Source: Takakia lepidozioides (lineage: Eukaryota > Streptophyta > Takakiopsida > Takakiales > Takakiaceae). From it: a stretch of DNA of 64,000 bases. The notes beneath the pieces were generated by a model, which was given only the letters and a program-made list of their open reading frames with translations, was not told the DNA's origin and made no database searches. This document shows positions 31,797-41,795 of the stretch, one piece after another; position 1 is the first letter of the stretch; each line of letters begins with the position of its first letter. Position numbers and translations under genes: made by a program. The stretch covers positions 1,736,001 to 1,800,000 of the forward strand of contig CM060734.1 in the NCBI GenBank assembly GCA_030704615.1. The letters run 5' to 3'.

Positions 31797-33133
31797 GCCT
31801 TGGTCAACACCCTGACCTCGCGTCCTTGGCCATGTTGAGCTTGCCCTTGGCCTGCACCTCGTGGCTGGCCACCTCGTCCTCTCTGGGCTGCTCCACCTCG
31901 CCCCCGGCCACCATTGTTCCCTTGGAACTGGCCTGGGCGCAACTCAGGATGCAAACCATAACACTGGGCCTCTCCATGCCCGTGCTTGCCACAATGCCCA
32001 CACTGCAACTGTGCAGGCTGTGCATGTGCCGGCCCTTTGCCTCCCTCTGGGCAATCCTTCTTGACATGGGGTCCTCACATGTCCAGCACACCACATCCGC
32101 CCGTTGTTGGCCAGCAAATGAAGGGAGAGACCCCTGCATCTGAGGTCCTCTCTGCCCTTCCCTGAGCTTCACCTGAGCCCCCTTGTTGCCTTGAGCACGT
32201 TGAGGTAGTGGTTGGCTAGGAGCACCACTACCCCGTGGTGTCTCCTTAGCAAATCCCACCATGACCACTCGTTCCTCCACCATGTTGAGCTCTATCCGCT
32301 CTGCCAGCAAAAACACATTTGCTAAGGTGGGTTGGGCCGCTTGTAGGAGAGTTGCATCCCGCACCCTTCTCCTCAGCTCCTTGTCCAATATCCCATACCA
32401 GAATTGGACTGCCTGAGCTTCCGTAACCCCTTGGGTTACATTTATCAAGCGCCTCATGCGAGTGAAAGCCTCCCTCAAGCTCTCGGTCGGCTTCCGTTGG
32501 AACTCTTGCAAGCTCCGCAACTTCTCTGTCCTCACCCCTTGGTAGTTCCCTCTCAACTCTTCGAAGAACTCCACAACAGGGTTGAAGGCAGGCACGGGTG
32601 CTAGTGCTGGTGCGGTAGTGGCTTGGGTGGACGTCGTAGCTACTGTACCACCAGTCCCACCAGTCCCACTGCTACTTGCTGAAGCTGCCGGTGCAGCGGC
32701 AGGTGTAGCCACTGCCCTCGTGGCTCTAGTGCCCCTAGTGATGGAGACATAGTCGGTGACCAGTACATCCTCCACTCCTCGATCTCAACCTCATGCCCCC
32801 GCCTGAACTCATGGTAATCATCCATAGGCGGCCCCTCAAGGTGCTGAAACAGCCCCTTCCATGCCATGAAAGGCGTAAATAGTTGTGGATTGCGCATTTG
32901 CTGCAAATCACACCAACTATCAAACTCTTGGATAAAATCATCCAACTCGATGGTGCCCACCGCCCCAGAGTACCTTCGTGGCCCTTGGTAGCTCCATACA
33001 TCTCCTCCATTGTGTCCCACAACAATGGCAAAGAAACAACTTGCACCGCCGGTATGAGTCCTCCACAATCCGAATCAGAACCTTCCGTAGAAGACACAGG
33101 AGGTGAAGGTGGCCTAAACCTCCGTGTTGACAC
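31772..33133 (-). pseudogene. E2 gag with two zinc knuckles (frameshifted)
   Basis: From 33,133: an acidic N-terminus SSTEGSDSDCGG, DTMEEMYGATKG, the capsid-like LFTPFMAWKGLFQHLEGPP and RRGHEVEIEEWR, a low-complexity Ala/Thr/Ser stretch, VRTEKLRSLQEFQRKPTES and LRRLINVTQGVT (retrotransposon gag). It ends with knuckles C-x2-C-x3-H-x4-C and CGHCGKHGHGEAQC plus an RG-rich tail. At least three 1-nt breaks are seen. Two are one-base shortfalls in C runs compared with E1 (near 32,985 and near 32,075). Gag would form the particle and bind RNA. Confidence 0.85.
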
Positions 33134-33929
33134 TCAACCGGTCATGAACATGTCCCTAACCCCCTCTCCACAAGGTAACCGGGTAGAGAACCTGTTGCGG
33201 CTTATGGTTTGGAATACTAAGTTCCTAACATAGCCTACACCTGTACCTGCATCCACCGCAAGCACTCCTATGGTTGGCTGGTCATCACCTCCAACCTCAC
33301 CACAGGAGAAACAATGATGGTCTGGCTGGTCATCACCCCAGCCTCACCATCGACAGCATGCTCTAGGACTGGCCGGTGATCAAATCCGGACCAATCACCT
33401 ATAAAAACAAGCGCCCACACAAAACTAGCATGGCGCACAGTCAAGCATGCAGGTATGGAGGGGATCCAAACACAAGAAATCAGAACGACAACTCCCCCAC
33501 ACCAAAAACAACTCCACGGTGTTGCTCCTGCAAGGACACCCCAGCCCAAACCCGGACTGACTCTTGCCTCCACCTACGGAAAGGTCTTGGCCTAATGAGA
33601 GGGTGGAAACTACGAGGAAGAGAAGCTAAAGCAATGCCTAACCCCAGCATGCCCTCATCCCAACACTCTTCTCTCCTCTCTTCCCTCACTTGCATGACCA
33701 TGGGAATATCATGAAGATACTCCTCAAACCGCCCTCCACGAGCTTCAAAATTCGGCCTTCAGACCACATGCCAGTCCTTAGGCAGTCCACCAGTGCCTCC
33801 ACGAGTCAGCACAGGCCGCACAGGTTCAAGCCGTCACAACAGGTCCTTTTTCCTGCCTGTCACAGTCACAGTTGCCCATCCACACAGGGTCACAGGGTTC
33901 ACACACATGCCCAACAGGGGTCACACACA

Positions 33930-34280
33930 GTCTTTTTCAGCCCCTCACAGCCCCAAAGGCCTCAGGCAGCCCCTCACAGCCCGTCACAGCCCCAAAGGCC
34001 TCAGCCTGTCACAGCCCCTCACAGCCCCAAAGGCCTCAGGGCCTGTCACAGCCCCTCACAGCCCTCACAGCCCCAGGCCACACAGGCCTGTCACAGCCCC
34101 TCACAGCCCGTCACAGCCCCAAAGGGCACGGCCTGTCACAGCCCCTCACAGCCCCTCCCAACAGGTGCCTCACATCACAGGCGGGCACAGCCCACAGGCC
34201 CATTGCCTCACAGCCCCAAAGGCCACAAGCACAGTCACACAGCACATAACAACAGCCCGTCACACACAGCCCGTGTCACA
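33930..34280. repeat. CACAGCCCC minisatellite in the E2 leader
   Basis: Irregular tandem units built from CACAGCCCCTCACAGCCC and CAAAGGCCTCAG. The unit length varies because of repeated short slippage. It lies at the leader position where E1 has its own, unrelated, minisatellite. Confidence 0.8.
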
Positions 34281-35774
34281 GCCCCATCCATGGCCGCTCT
34301 GGCAGTTTAGCCATTTCTCCAAGGGGTTTAGCCACGCCAAGCTAGGGTTTGTGTCTCTTGGACTCTAGGCTTCTTTCCACCGAGCTATGGCGGCTGTGAG
34401 GAAATCAGCAAGGTATTCTTGCTCTTTCGGCTCCCACACACCACCATAGTAGCCCTAAGCCATGAGGTGGTTGCCACAAACCAAGCCTTCTTTCTCACTT
34501 AGCCTCCCCAAACACGCCACTAAACTCAATGGCAAACAACCAAGCCCTGCTGGTTCCCAGCCCTTGTGAGCACTCATTCAAGCACTCTCCTTGGCCATAG
34601 CATCTGTCTTAGAGCCTATTCCAGCCCCCTACACCTGCTGCTTCAAGAGTTGCGCTCCCTTCAAGCTTGAAGTTGAAACCCCAACTCACATAGGCCCTAC
34701 AAGTGCTTTTCTTTCACTCCAAGTGGAAACCAGCCCTAGACCTTCCGTTCTAGCTCTCTAAAGCTTGAAAACAAGAGCCTCAATGGGCTGAAGGCATGCT
34801 CCACACATGCCCCACTCTCACCATAAGAGAATCAGCTCCTTTGCTTCATTTCTTGCACCCACAAACCTGAAAATACAAGCTTCAGCAGGCTGAAAGCATG
34901 CTCACATGCCCTACAGGGAAACCAGCCCCTTCCTTCCTTTCTTGCACTCCCACACCTGAAAGTGCAAGCCTTCACCAGGCTGATAGCATGCTCCACACAT
35001 GCATTGCCCTCACATAAGGGAAGTCAGCCCTTCCCTCTTCCTTGCTTGCCCTCCAAGCTTGAAGATGGAAGCTTCAATGAGCTGAATACATGCTCCACAC
35101 ATGCAACCTCTTCACACAAGAGATATCAGCCCCCTATCTTGGCTCCTTGGCTCCTTGATGCTCTCTAAGACAAGACTAAGCACTCCACAGCCTTTGCCAA
35201 GCTCCTGAAACCCTAAGGCTTACATTTCCAGCCACAAGACACTCTCTTGTGGTGCAAGAGCTCTTCTTCCAAGCTCTGAAACCCTAGGTGCACATTCCAT
35301 GGCCTTGCCGCACCTCTTAGCTCCTGTTCCAGCCCTGCTCTTGCCATGACAAGAGCCCTCTCAATGCTGAAGCTCGAGATTGAAACCCAATCTCACCATA
35401 CTCCACAAAGTGCACTGATTTGCCCCAAGCCAAATCAGCCCTTTCGCTTCTTGTCAATCCTTCACACAATGAAAGCTCGCATTCCCAAGTCCAGTTCTCA
35501 GCTTTGCCACCAAAGCCACTATAACCTGCTCTTGACTGGTCCTCTTCCCAATCGTGCTTGCTCATGCATGTACACAATCTGAAACCATCAAGGTGCTCTG
35601 GAATTACCTGCAGCATGGTGCTTTCATCTCTGAAGCTGAAGATCGAATGCCAAGGTCTACCACCTCGTAACCCACATCGCCTCCGCTTCTAACAACCAAG
35701 AGCTCCACGGTGCTCCTTGCATAACAACTTGGTTTCTCTCATTCTCAAGCAAAAACCACAAGTGCTACAACTAA

Positions 35775-35801
35775 CTCGTATCTGGCACTCACAGATACGA
35801 G
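35775..35801 (-). other. 10-bp perfect hairpin just inside E2 B1
   Basis: CTCGTATCTG (35,775-35,784) and CAGATACGAG (35,792-35,801) enclose a 7-nt loop, 16 nt from the end of B1, where a primer-binding site would be expected. E1 shares TGTGAGTG at the same position, but its flanking arms pair over only 5 bp. Confidence 0.7.
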
Positions 35802-35816
35802 CTCATCTTTCTCGAG

Positions 35817-36143
35817 TGATAAAGAAGAAGAATACAAGCACAAGCTCATGCGAGCTCATAAAGCTGAAGCATAAACTCATGCATATATAACCTCATCACT
35901 CAAATACAAGTCAAGCCAAGTGCACCCCACGCCATGGGGAATCCACACTACGGCGCCATAGCTAGGCGCGGTGAGGCTCAACTCGAGAAAGATGAGCCTC
36001 CTGCGCTTGCCGTGAAGATAACCACTCCAGGGCCTAAATCTGCCTTGACCCCTGGATTGACACTTGGGCCAATCCCAAATGTCAATATGTAAAAGCTAGC
36101 TATTTCCTAGCTAGTTTCACACTAGTAGTAAAATAACTTGACA
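35817..36143 (-). repeat. E2 terminal repeat B1
   Basis: 327 bp, two differences from B2. It begins TGTCAAGTT at the outer border and ends at TTTATCA before the leader. A TATATA box (plus-strand 35,883-35,890) lies about 255 bp from the outer end, so transcription probably starts within the last 40-50 bp of B1. Confidence 0.9.
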
Positions 36144-36147
36144 GAGG

Positions 36148-36731
36148 AGATATGGGAGGCATGGGATTCATGTGCGGAGCAGCACTACCACTAGTGCAGG
36201 TGGAGTCTGCTGCAGCCGTGACTCGAGGAGCAGCACGAGTTCCTGAGCCACGAGGTGCAGAGGTGGAATTGGATCCACAGCGTGGGAGGCAAGCCGTCAG
36301 GCGAGGCTTCCTCAGTCATTCACATTGGCGGAGACAGTATCGACGCCATCCATGGCACCTAGTTCTCGCCTGACTGTTACCGAGGCGGAGGTTACTATGC
36401 CATTGGGGAGAGCTACACGTGCAGCACTGACACCTGCTACCAAGGCTAGTGCAGCCGGTGTGTTATTGGGGGCAGCCACCTCTGTGTGTCAAGCCCCACT
36501 ATTCTCGGCAACCATGATTGCAACGTCCGAGGTACGACCAGCTGCAGTGTTCAGACTAGCAGCAACACTCTGCGAGAGTGAGGAGGTCACTTCATCTTCT
36601 GCGGAGTTACTGGAAGGTGTAGTGGCAGAGGGATCCTCGGATTTGAGGGTCAAGACTGCCACGGCTGCGCCATGGCAAGCTGCAGCTGCCAGGTTGATGG
36701 AGCTGCCAGCTAAGCAGCCTTTGAGCGCGCC
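36148..36731 (+). pseudogene. E1 gag-pro linker, resumed after E2
   Basis: Continues exactly from the codons interrupted at 19,524: GGMGFMCGAALPLVQ, then with a frameshift TVTEAEVTMPLGRATRAAL and AAGVLLGAATSVCQAPLFSA. It corresponds to 31,473-31,700 and the start of the protease frame in E2. Confidence 0.7.
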
Positions 36732-37480
36732 ATGGTGACACCTGGAGTTGTCTTGTTAGACAACCAGAGAGGCATTTTCACTTTGAGTGGACCGGCAGAC
36801 AAGAAGTACTGGCCACTGCCGGGTCTTGTTGGACTCAGGAGCTCAGCCACTGATGGTGGGCAGAAGTTGCTATTGCAGGTTTGGGCCTCGTGGAGGCGGA
36901 TATGGAGCCTTGTCCTTTCCAGATATAGACATCTCTAGGAGGATCAGAGCAGGCTCGGGGCATGACACGGCGTGAGTTGGCCATTGGATACAACCAGATC
37001 ATCCTGTAATGGCTCAGTGAGAGCCAAGACATTGTGACAGATCGGTCTCTTATGATGTCAGGTTGGTGGGGCAGGTTATATCCCATGGGCTTCACCCTGG
37101 ACTTTGGGAGGAGTCACATCCTACAGGCCTGGATGGCAGTCAGGGGATGGTCGTCGTGACAGCTCCCTGTGACATTCATTGGGGTATGTGGCTGAGCGGG
37201 GCAAGATGCCAACACTAGTGCCTTTACAGCTTACAATTTGGCCTGGAGGTTGCTGGAAGGCAATGCCCATGAGAGGATGTACACCTCTCGTAGAGCAGGA
37301 TGATATGCATGGTACGGCGGAGTTGCCTGCCATGGTTGCTCACACTCATTATGGGGTACGAGTAATGCAGCGCTGCTGATGGACAGGTACAACAAGCCTG
37401 GGTAGAGGCCTTCGTACCGTCAGGAAAAGAGGAAGAGTGCGGTGTGCACTAGGACCAAGTTGTCGCCATTGGACACCACA
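36732..37480 (+). pseudogene. E1 aspartic protease region (broken)
   Basis: VTPGVVLLDNQRGIF is followed, after a frameshift, by CRVLLDSGAQPLMVG (LLDSGA active site near 36,826). Downstream half-domains lie in changing frames: VAERGKMPTLVPLQ matches E2 VAQRGKMPTLAAFT. It is more decayed than in E2. Confidence 0.7.
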
Positions 37481-37485
37481 CTCTT

Positions 37486-37961
37486 GTGTGGCAGGGCGAT
37501 GAAGGCATATGCCTTCTGGACTTGTTTGGCGGGTCAGCACTGGATTGGTGCAGTACTGCAGGCAGGTGTACGAGTTCAACGTTACCTGTAGTGGAGAGGA
37601 TGAGACTGCACGAACTGCGCCATGTTGCTCAGTTGGTACAGCAGTACCCTGATTGTTGCCAGTGTCTGCAGTTCGTGGATACCAACAAGCCTTGCCAGCA
37701 GACATTTCTTGTTGGGGGCGCAGATTTGGAGCGGGTTGGCTCCATTGATCTGGTAGTGGAGGTTGGCCCTGCCAAGGGCATTCATCAGCCGGGCTGGCAA
37801 TGGATTGCGAGACTCGAGGACGGGTCTGTTGGAAAATGGTGCGGATTTTGCGCCACTTGCAGCTTCATCAAGCTGTATCTCTAGCATACATCTTGGAGAA
37901 TGTGCCACTGATGGGTGATTCTCGGGCCGGGTGATGGCCAGGGTGATGGCCAGTGTGCATC
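37486..37961 (+). pseudogene. E1 methyltransferase, N-terminal half (cut by E3)
   Basis: Motif I GICLLDLFGG at about 37,504, the LRHVAQLVQQYP helix, and ERVGSIDLVV. The codons for GGWPCQGHSSAG (catalytic Cys at about 37,770) are intact but in the next frame because of a 1-nt indel, and ILENVPLMGDS follows at about 37,890. E3 enters 7 residues later, inside the codons matching E2 VMASVHQVRSW. The rest of the domain resumes at 44,920. Confidence 0.85.
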
Positions 37962-37966
37962 AAGTC

Positions 37967-38684
37967 TGTCGCGGCCCTTTGCCTTGAGGGCAGGGGGTCG
38001 GGACACATGAGGGGCTGCCCCTGTGGTGGGGGCAGCGGCAGCGATAGGTATGGGGGGCTGAAGCACCCTTGAGTGCCCAAGGCACTCAGGGAAGCGGAGG
38101 CGCTCACTAGGTGGAGCCCCGCACACCGGGTTGCGGTGGGGGTGGCTCCACAAGGGGTGGTGGTAGCTTAGGGGACTTAGTGGGGGTGGCATAGGACTCA
38201 CCATGGGGCGGAGACCTCGTGGTGGGAGTCGTGGGAGTCTTGGGACTCATCACGGTCCATAGGGGCCGTGGTGAGTGGGCCAAGACTCACCGCGACTCAC
38301 CACCGGGAATCGAGGGTTTCGTGGTGGTTCGCCATAAAATGGCATGGCTGGTTGTGAAAACCCCGCGGACAGCTACAGAAGTATATATAGGGAGTAGTAA
38401 CCCCGAGAACGGTGCAAGCCCGTTGGTGACCAAAAACTAGTGAGTAAGCGAGCGAGCCGGAAAGCGACCAAAGAGTGGGGAGCTGTTCCGGACTGCCATC
38501 TACCAAAGGGAATTCTCCTAGTCCCAATAGGTGGAGGGTTTAGGGAAGCGAAAGGGGACCGTTATGTCCCGGTGAGCAGCCGAAGCTCCAAGTTGGCCCG
38601 GCGGCCAGGTTGGGAGTCAGGCGCGCGCATCAAAGCGAGTAACTATGACTTGAAGGGGAGCTTACCGAAGTGAGGTGCGCGACA
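37967..38684 (+). repeat. E3 5' LTR
   Basis: Starts TGTCGCGG and ends GCGCGACA. Nearly identical to 44,192-44,914. It contains a TATATATAG box at 38,382-38,390. Confidence 0.93.
38382..38390 (+). promoter_or_regulatory. TATA box of the E3 5' LTR
   Basis: TATATATAG within an otherwise GC-rich LTR, about 300 bp before its 3' end. The copy in the 3' LTR is at 44,607-44,615. The position fits the core promoter of the element. Confidence 0.65.
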
Positions 38685-38686
38685 CT

Positions 38687-38698
38687 TGGTATCAGAGC
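38687..38698 (+). promoter_or_regulatory. E3 primer-binding site (tRNA-iMet)
   Basis: TGGTATCAGAGC, two bases after the LTR, is the standard plant primer-binding site complementary to the 3' end of initiator methionine tRNA. Confidence 0.9.
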
Positions 38699-38739
38699 TT
38701 AGAGTTCAGTACGCGATCGTCCTTGGGATTGGCCTCATC

Positions 38740-39805
38740 ATGGGGTCGGGCAAGCCGAAGCGAAAGCGGAACGGCCCAAAAGATGATGATCCCGGTGAGC
38801 CCGATGGGGGCGACGTGTCACCGAGGCGGCCGTTTGAGGAAGCGATGCATGTTTCCGAAAACGAGGCCGCTCAAGAGCGGGAGGAATCCGAGGAGTCGGA
38901 GCCCGAGGAATCCTTGAGAGCTCCGACAAACCAAGAGATGCCTCCCATGCCGGCAGCCTTTTGGGAAGGGTTGTTGGCGCAGTTTGGCGGGACGTTGAAA
39001 GACGTGTTGAAGGCGGCTAATGCCACTTCCACTAAGGCAAAGTTTAAGGTGAAGCCTAAGGAACCCGGCACCTTCGAGGGCGTCCGAAATCGGAAGGCAC
39101 TCAACACCTGGCTCTTGGAGCTAGAGCAGTACTTCCGGGCGGCCAAGTTGAGTGACGAGGATCGGGTGGAAGTGGCTCCCACCTATTTGAGGGGCTATGC
39201 TCAACAATGGTGGCAGAAACGCCTTCACGACCGAGGTCCAAGCCCGGAAACCTTGAACTGGAGTGGGTTCAAGGAATTGATGAAGAGACAGTTTGTGCCC
39301 CAACGCGTCCTGGCTTGCCCGGGACAAGATGAGGAATTTGAAGCAAACAGATGACATTCGGGGGTATGTCCAGGCTTTCAATGTGCTGTTGCTCGAAGTC
39401 GCGGACATGGCAGAACCAGAAATGGTCTTCAACTTTGTGGCGGGACTGGCCCCATGGGCCAGGCGGAAGTTGGAGGAGAAGCCACCCAAGACTTTGAACG
39501 AGGCATTGAGAGGGCTGAATGTTTCTCGGATGTCCCTAGGGGTGAAAGACAAGGCCGTACGGAGCTGAACCACAAGAAGACCCGGCGGGAAGGTGACTCC
39601 TTCCGACCGGAAAAGAAGTGGGATAGGCCACGCGGCGAAAATGGCACGTGGAAATCGAAGGGAGGGCCTTCACACGTCAAGGCGGCACCCGGTGCTTCGA
39701 AAGGAAAAGCGGGTGGAGCGGCTTATGGCGGACAGAAGGCGACCTTTGATGGAGTGTTTTCAATTGCGGGGAGCCCGGGCACATGGCCAAGAAGTGCACG
39801 AAGCC
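38740..39805 (+). pseudogene. E3 gag
   Basis: ATG at 38,740 opens MGSGKPKRKRNGPKDDD, a basic/acidic N-terminus. Then come the gag domain with FEGVRNRKALNTWLLELEQY and YLRGYAQQWWQKRL, a frameshift near 39,310, and GYVQAFNVLLLEVADM with APWARRKLEE. At about 39,754 the knuckle FNCGEPGHMAKKC (C-x2-C-x4-H-x4-C) is readable, but a 1-nt T-run excess before it shifts the frame. Length and order are normal for chromovirus gag. Confidence 0.85.
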
Positions 39806-39939
39806 CCGCAATTGAACATGACTCGGGCGACCACGGAGCTGTCGGAAGATACCATCAGTCGCTTGGTGGAAGCGGTGGTCGCCAGGACTTGCAAGGTAGG
39901 CAAATTTCTTGTGAGTTGTATCAGGAAACTGGCGCCTTA

Positions 39940-40340
39940 CGAAAAGGGAGTCAGTTATTGTTCGTGGATGGGATAATATCCGGAACTAATGTGTCGTTGT
40001 TGGTGGACACAGGAGCGTCGCACTCCTTCATGACACCGGCAACGGCACAAAAGCTGGGACTCCCGACAAGTGACGTGGGGGCCTCTATTGAGGTGCGTTC
40101 TGCCAAAGGAGAACCACAGTTGGCGACAAGGTTGGCGTTTGATGTTCCTCTTCAAACTGGGGAGTTGGGAGGGACGTGAGAACTTCACCATCTGCGAGAT
40201 CGATGGAGTGGATCTCATTTTGGGGATGACCTTTTTGAGCAAATCCGGAGCGGTCATAGATGGCCGCAAGAGAGTAGTCACGCTGCCATGTGGGAATGGT
40301 GGCGAGGTTTACGAGTGTCGGAAACGCCCAAATCCGTGGG
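39940..40340 (+). pseudogene. E3 aspartic protease
   Basis: ISGTNVSLLVDTGASHSFM carries the DTG active site (about 40,004-40,012), then AQKLGLP, and in the next frame ICEIDGVDLILGMTFL, the typical ending of gypsy retropepsins. One frameshift lies near 40,170 in a G run. Confidence 0.85.
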
Positions 40341-41795
40341 AGGGCGAATAACCTTCTGTCAGCAAAGGAGTGGGCCGTGGAGGAGGCACACGAGCCCCAG
40401 TTTTTGCTTTACATTAGAGAAGTGAAAGGAGAAGGCGATGGGGAGCCGAGCCCAGATTGGATCAAGGGGATTTTGGAGAAATACCAGGATGTGATGCCGG
40501 AGGATTTACCAAGCGGCTTGCCACCGCGAAGAGGAGTTGACCACAAGATTGAGGTGATACCGGGATCGGAACCGCCTGCCAAGGCGCCCTACCGGTTGAG
40601 CCACAGAGAGTTGGTCGAGCTGAAGACTCAGCTCAAGGATCTAATGTCAAAGGGGTACATCCGGCCGAGTAAGTCACCTTACGGAGCCCCGGTGCTATTC
40701 GCAGACAAGAAGGATGGGACGCTGCGGATGTGTGTCGATTACAGGGCTCTGAATAAGGTGACTATCAAAAACCGGTACCCTTTGCCAAGGATCGACGACC
40801 TCTTCGATCGGTTGGCAGGAGCGAAGTATTTCAGCCGGATCGACTTGCGCTCCGGCTATCACCAAATTCGGGTGGCGGAAGGAGATGAGGAGAAGACCGC
40901 GTGCAGGACAAGGTATGGTTCATATGAGTTCTTGGTGATGCCTTTTGGGCTCACCAATGCACCAGCGACATTTAGCACGCTGATGAACAGCCTTTTCCAG
41001 GAGTGGTTGGATGACTTTGTGATCGTGTACATCGACGACATCTTGGTGTACTCGAAACAAAGGAGGAGCACCTGGAGCACCTCAAAAGGGTGTTCCAAAA
41101 ATTGCGAGAAGGGAAGCTGTATGCCAAAGCTTCAAAGTGCGAATTCGGGGTCACAAAAGTGGTTCTTGGGGCATGTGATTACACAGGATGGGATCAAAAT
41201 GGATGACAGAAAGGTGAGGGCGATCTTGGACTGGGAGCCTCCGACTTCGGTCCCGGGAGTGCGATCCTTCCTAGGACTCGCCTCCTATTACCGGAAGTAT
41301 GTGAGAAATTTCGCCAAGATCGCGGGGCCGCTGTCGGACCTTCTGTGTAAATCCAAAGTCTGGGCATGGAACACCTTTTGTGGCCAAGCTTTTGCTGAAT
41401 TGAAGCAGCGGATGGCGGAAGCTCCAGTCTTGAAAATCCCGGAGTTCGATCGTCCATTTGAGATTCATACAGATGCGTCGGACTTCGCGATTGGGGGTGT
41501 ACTTATGCAAGATGGACGTCCAGTGGCTTACGAAAGTAAGAAACTGAATGAAGTGGAGCGACGGTGGCCGACGCACGAAAAAGAGATGAAGGCGGTGGTG
41601 CATTGCCTTGAGCTCTGGCGCCACTATGTTGGTTCCAACCCAGTGAAGGTGTTCACGGACAATGTCACGGTGAAGTATTTTGCCACGCAGCCAAGTTGTC
41701 CCCAAAACAACTTAGGTGGCAAGATACTTTGGCAGTGTTCGACGTGGATATCCAGTACAAACCGGGACGGGACAATGTGGTGGCCGATGCTTTAA
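40290..41795 (+). CDS. E3 reverse transcriptase and RNase H
   Basis: A 501-codon frame with MCVDYRALNKVTIKNRYPLP, FSRIDLRSGYHQIRV, MPFGLTNAPATF and the intact catalytic VIVYIDDILVYS. Between about 41,060 and 41,140 two compensating frameshifts garble some 30 residues, then WFLGHVITQDGIK and FLGLASYYRKYVRNF restore the normal sequence. RNase H has IHTDASDFAIGG, THEKEMKAVVH and VFTDNVTVKYF. A further frameshift at about 41,690 leads to the integrase frame. Confidence 0.9.
   Translation: MGMVARFTSVGNAQIRGRANNLLSAKEWAVEEAHEPQFLLYIREVKGEGDGEPSPDWIKGILEKYQDVMPEDLPSGLPPRRGVDHKIEVIPGSEPPAKAPYRLSHRELVELKTQLKDLMSKGYIRPSKSPYGAPVLFADKKDGTLRMCVDYRALNKVTIKNRYPLPRIDDLFDRLAGAKYFSRIDLRSGYHQIRVAEGDEEKTACRTRYGSYEFLVMPFGLTNAPATFSTLMNSLFQEWLDDFVIVYIDDILVYSKQRRSTWSTSKGCSKNCEKGSCMPKLQSANSGSQKWFLGHVITQDGIKMDDRKVRAILDWEPPTSVPGVRSFLGLASYYRKYVRNFAKIAGPLSDLLCKSKVWAWNTFCGQAFAELKQRMAEAPVLKIPEFDRPFEIHTDASDFAIGGVLMQDGRPVAYESKKLNEVERRWPTHEKEMKAVVHCLELWRHYVGSNPVKVFTDNVTVKYFATQPSCPQNNLGGKILWQCSTWISSTNRDGTMWWPML

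Larger units (their letters stand above)
33134..35816 (-). other. E2 leader between B1 and gag
   Basis: About 2.7 kb without a conserved gag-pol frame. 33,240-33,700 is homologous to the E1 leader. 33,930-34,280 is a CACAGCCCC minisatellite. 34,600-35,300 has loose repeats of GCTTGAA/CATGCTCCACACATGC blocks. 35,583-35,720 resembles 53,470-53,626. Next to B1 lies a perfect 10-bp hairpin. No tRNA-complementary primer site is evident. Confidence 0.55.
19525..36143 (-). mobile_element. E2: second methyltransferase/PHD retroelement, nested in E1
   Basis: Read on the minus strand, the 5' end TGTCAAGTT is at 36,143 and the 3' end GCACGACA is at 19,525. GAGG flanks both sides (19,521-19,524 and 36,144-36,147), and deleting E2 plus one GAGG restores the E1 sequence exactly as E2 itself has it at 31,690-31,710. 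Order: B1 (36,143-35,817), leader, gag, protease, methyltransferase, RT, RNase H, integrase, PHD, purine tract, A1 (25,646-25,492), GC, B2 (25,489-25,163), A2 (25,163-25,008 plus 19,544-19,525, split by E4). B1 and B2 differ at about 2 of 327 positions, so the insertion is recent. Net length without E4 is about 11.2 kb. Confidence 0.9.

Noticed and set aside
33690-34368. Long Pro/Ser/His-rich plus-strand frames as genes
   Set aside because: They are translations of the CACAGCCCC minisatellite in the E2 leader, open in all three frames.
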